Shown here one piece after another: positions 5,637 through 6,521 of a stretch of 6,521 nucleotides of DNA (positions within the stretch are counted from its first letter, which is position 1; each line of letters opens with the position of its first letter). The position numbers and the translations under genes were made by a program. The notes under the pieces were generated by a model. The model had not been told where the DNA came from and did no database searches. It saw only the letters and a program-made list of their open reading frames with translations. The stretch lies in assembly GCA_025357355.1 (NCBI GenBank), contig JANXPK010000433.1:1-6521 (forward strand), written 5' to 3'. The DNA comes from Rhodobacterales bacterium (GTDB lineage Bacteria; Pseudomonadota; Alphaproteobacteria; Rhodobacterales; Rhodobacteraceae).

Positions 5637-6521
5637 CTAGTTACCAGCCAATCGCCCCCAGTTCTCTGCCAATATCTCCAGCTTGTCGAACGCCCGCGTC
5701 ATGTCCGATATTTCGGATTCCAGCGCCGCGGCAATCGAACCGGGCCCTGCAAGGCCGACAATCGTAAAGAACCGCACCCCGATGACCAGCCGCAGCACCG
5801 TCCGCTTGTCAGGCCCGCTGCCCAGTTCGACCGGCTGGCCAATGTGAAACTCCTGACGCAAGACGGCCCGGCTGGCGGCGTCCAGATCCGGCAGCAACCC
5901 GGCGACATCCTGATTGAGCATCTCGAATATCTTGCGGCTGGCGTCGGACTCCAGCGGCCTTGGGGCTCCGTCGGCGGTTTGGCCGTAAACCTGAAATGAC
6001 ACGATGGAATGGTCAGCCAGAAAGCCGCCCGAGGCCTCGGCCAAGCTACTGCCGATCTCCAAAGGCTTCAGCCAGCGGCTGTCGCGCAGCCGGGCCGTGG
6101 TTTCCCTGCGAAAACGTTCCAGCATATAGCTTCGCAAGGCGTCCGGCACATGCAGCAGAAGCCAGGTTTCGAGGATCGCAGGCAACCACCGGAACGGCGC
6201 GCCAAACCCGATGTCCCCCTCGGTCGGGGCCAGCAGCTGCGACCAGTCCGCAGACCAGTCCTCGGCATAGCCAATGCCGGGCCGCATCAGCGCGGCAACC
6301 CCGCGACGCCGCGACCGCAGCCCGACCGGCAGCAAAAGCGCCCCTGAAAACGGCGGCCCGGTCAACGATTTTGACCCCGACATCTGCACCATCCAGCCCT
6401 GACGCAACTTCCCGCCCAGCACCGGAAAATCGACCCGCATCTGGCACGAGTCGACCACCACGTCGACGCGCTCAGGCGCCATGGCCACCAGTGCCGCAAC
6501 CGCCGCATCCGAAGGGGCACT
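5637..6521 (-). CDS. PLP-dependent class V aminotransferase-like protein (N-terminus beyond window)
   Basis: The visible part is 294 residues and remains open to the right edge, so the true start lies outside; the GTG and ATG near 6488 are internal. Numbered from the window edge, VDVVVDSCQMR holds Asp24 and Gln27, the D-x-x-Q pattern that contacts the PLP ring in fold-type I class V enzymes. VQMSGSKSLTGPPFSGALLLP follows, with Lys51 as the expected PLP-binding lysine. Downstream lies a hydrophobic helix (PAILETWLLLHVPDALRSYM), then FHIGQPVEL and LRLVIGVRFFTIVG, typical of the C-terminal small domain, and a helical end. This resembles uncharacterised aminotransferase-like proteins with a GSK..GPPFSGALL motif; the reaction is not known to me. 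It converges on the decarboxylase gene across a 290-bp gap with two hairpins and ends in TAG (complement of 5637-5639). The frame is intact, with no lesions. Confidence 0.65.
   Translation of the reverse strand, partial: SAPSDAAVAALVAMAPERVDVVVDSCQMRVDFPVLGGKLRQGWMVQMSGSKSLTGPPFSGALLLPVGLRSRRRGVAALMRPGIGYAEDWSADWSQLLAPTEGDIGFGAPFRWLPAILETWLLLHVPDALRSYMLERFRRETTARLRDSRWLKPLEIGSSLAEASGGFLADHSIVSFQVYGQTADGAPRPLESDASRKIFEMLNQDVAGLLPDLDAASRAVLRQEFHIGQPVELGSGPDKRTVLRLVIGVRFFTIVGLAGPGSIAAALESEISDMTRAFDKLEILAENWGRLAGN

Noticed and set aside
5520..5999. Plus-strand open frame of 159 codons at the end of the aminotransferase-like gene
   Set aside because: It overlaps the C-terminal coding part of the minus-strand gene and has no recognisable domain.

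Overview
The window is GC-rich, with strongly G/C-biased third codon positions and LacI, ABC-sugar-transport and PLP-enzyme families. The wording of several remnants (sterol desaturase, FrcA-like ATPase) resembles Rhodobacteraceae, Paracoccus-like alphaproteobacteria. That placement is an inference from memory of these families, not a database result. No rRNA, tRNA, CRISPR array, complete insertion sequence or phage gene was seen.

Layout. (1) Positions 1-401, minus strand: the 5' end of a membrane-bound sterol desaturase/fatty acid hydroxylase gene, broken by a one-base deletion and a nonsense codon. (2) 402-560: an AT-richer divergent intergenic region with a 10-bp direct repeat. (3) 561-1583, plus: an intact LacI-family regulator. 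(4) 1584-2226: mostly unrecognisable, with a probable minus-strand remnant of a carboxymuconolactone-decarboxylase-like gene and a strong hairpin. (5) 2227-3714, plus: a decayed sugar-transport operon, in order a RbsC/FrcC-type permease, a FrcA-type ATPase and a PanB-like enzyme, all carrying frameshifts, stops and large deletions. (6) 3913-5346, plus: an intact group II PLP-dependent amino acid decarboxylase. (7) 5347-5636: a convergent intergenic region with two hairpins and an inverted-repeat element of about 100 bp. (8) 5637-6521, minus: an intact but window-truncated PLP-dependent class V aminotransferase-like protein.

The main story is gene decay. The LacI regulator probably once controlled the sugar ABC operon downstream of it. 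The operon has lost its Walker B/H-loop segment, most of its permease and most of the PanB-like enzyme, and no binding-protein gene is recognisable. The regulator is therefore an orphan unless it acts elsewhere. Decay is patchy: the regulator and the two PLP enzymes have clean frames with all expected motifs, so general sequencing error is an unlikely explanation for the broken genes. Nothing here supports a new defence system or biosynthetic cluster. The best follow-ups are the frame-preserving deletions in the operon and the inverted-repeat element at 5449-5550.
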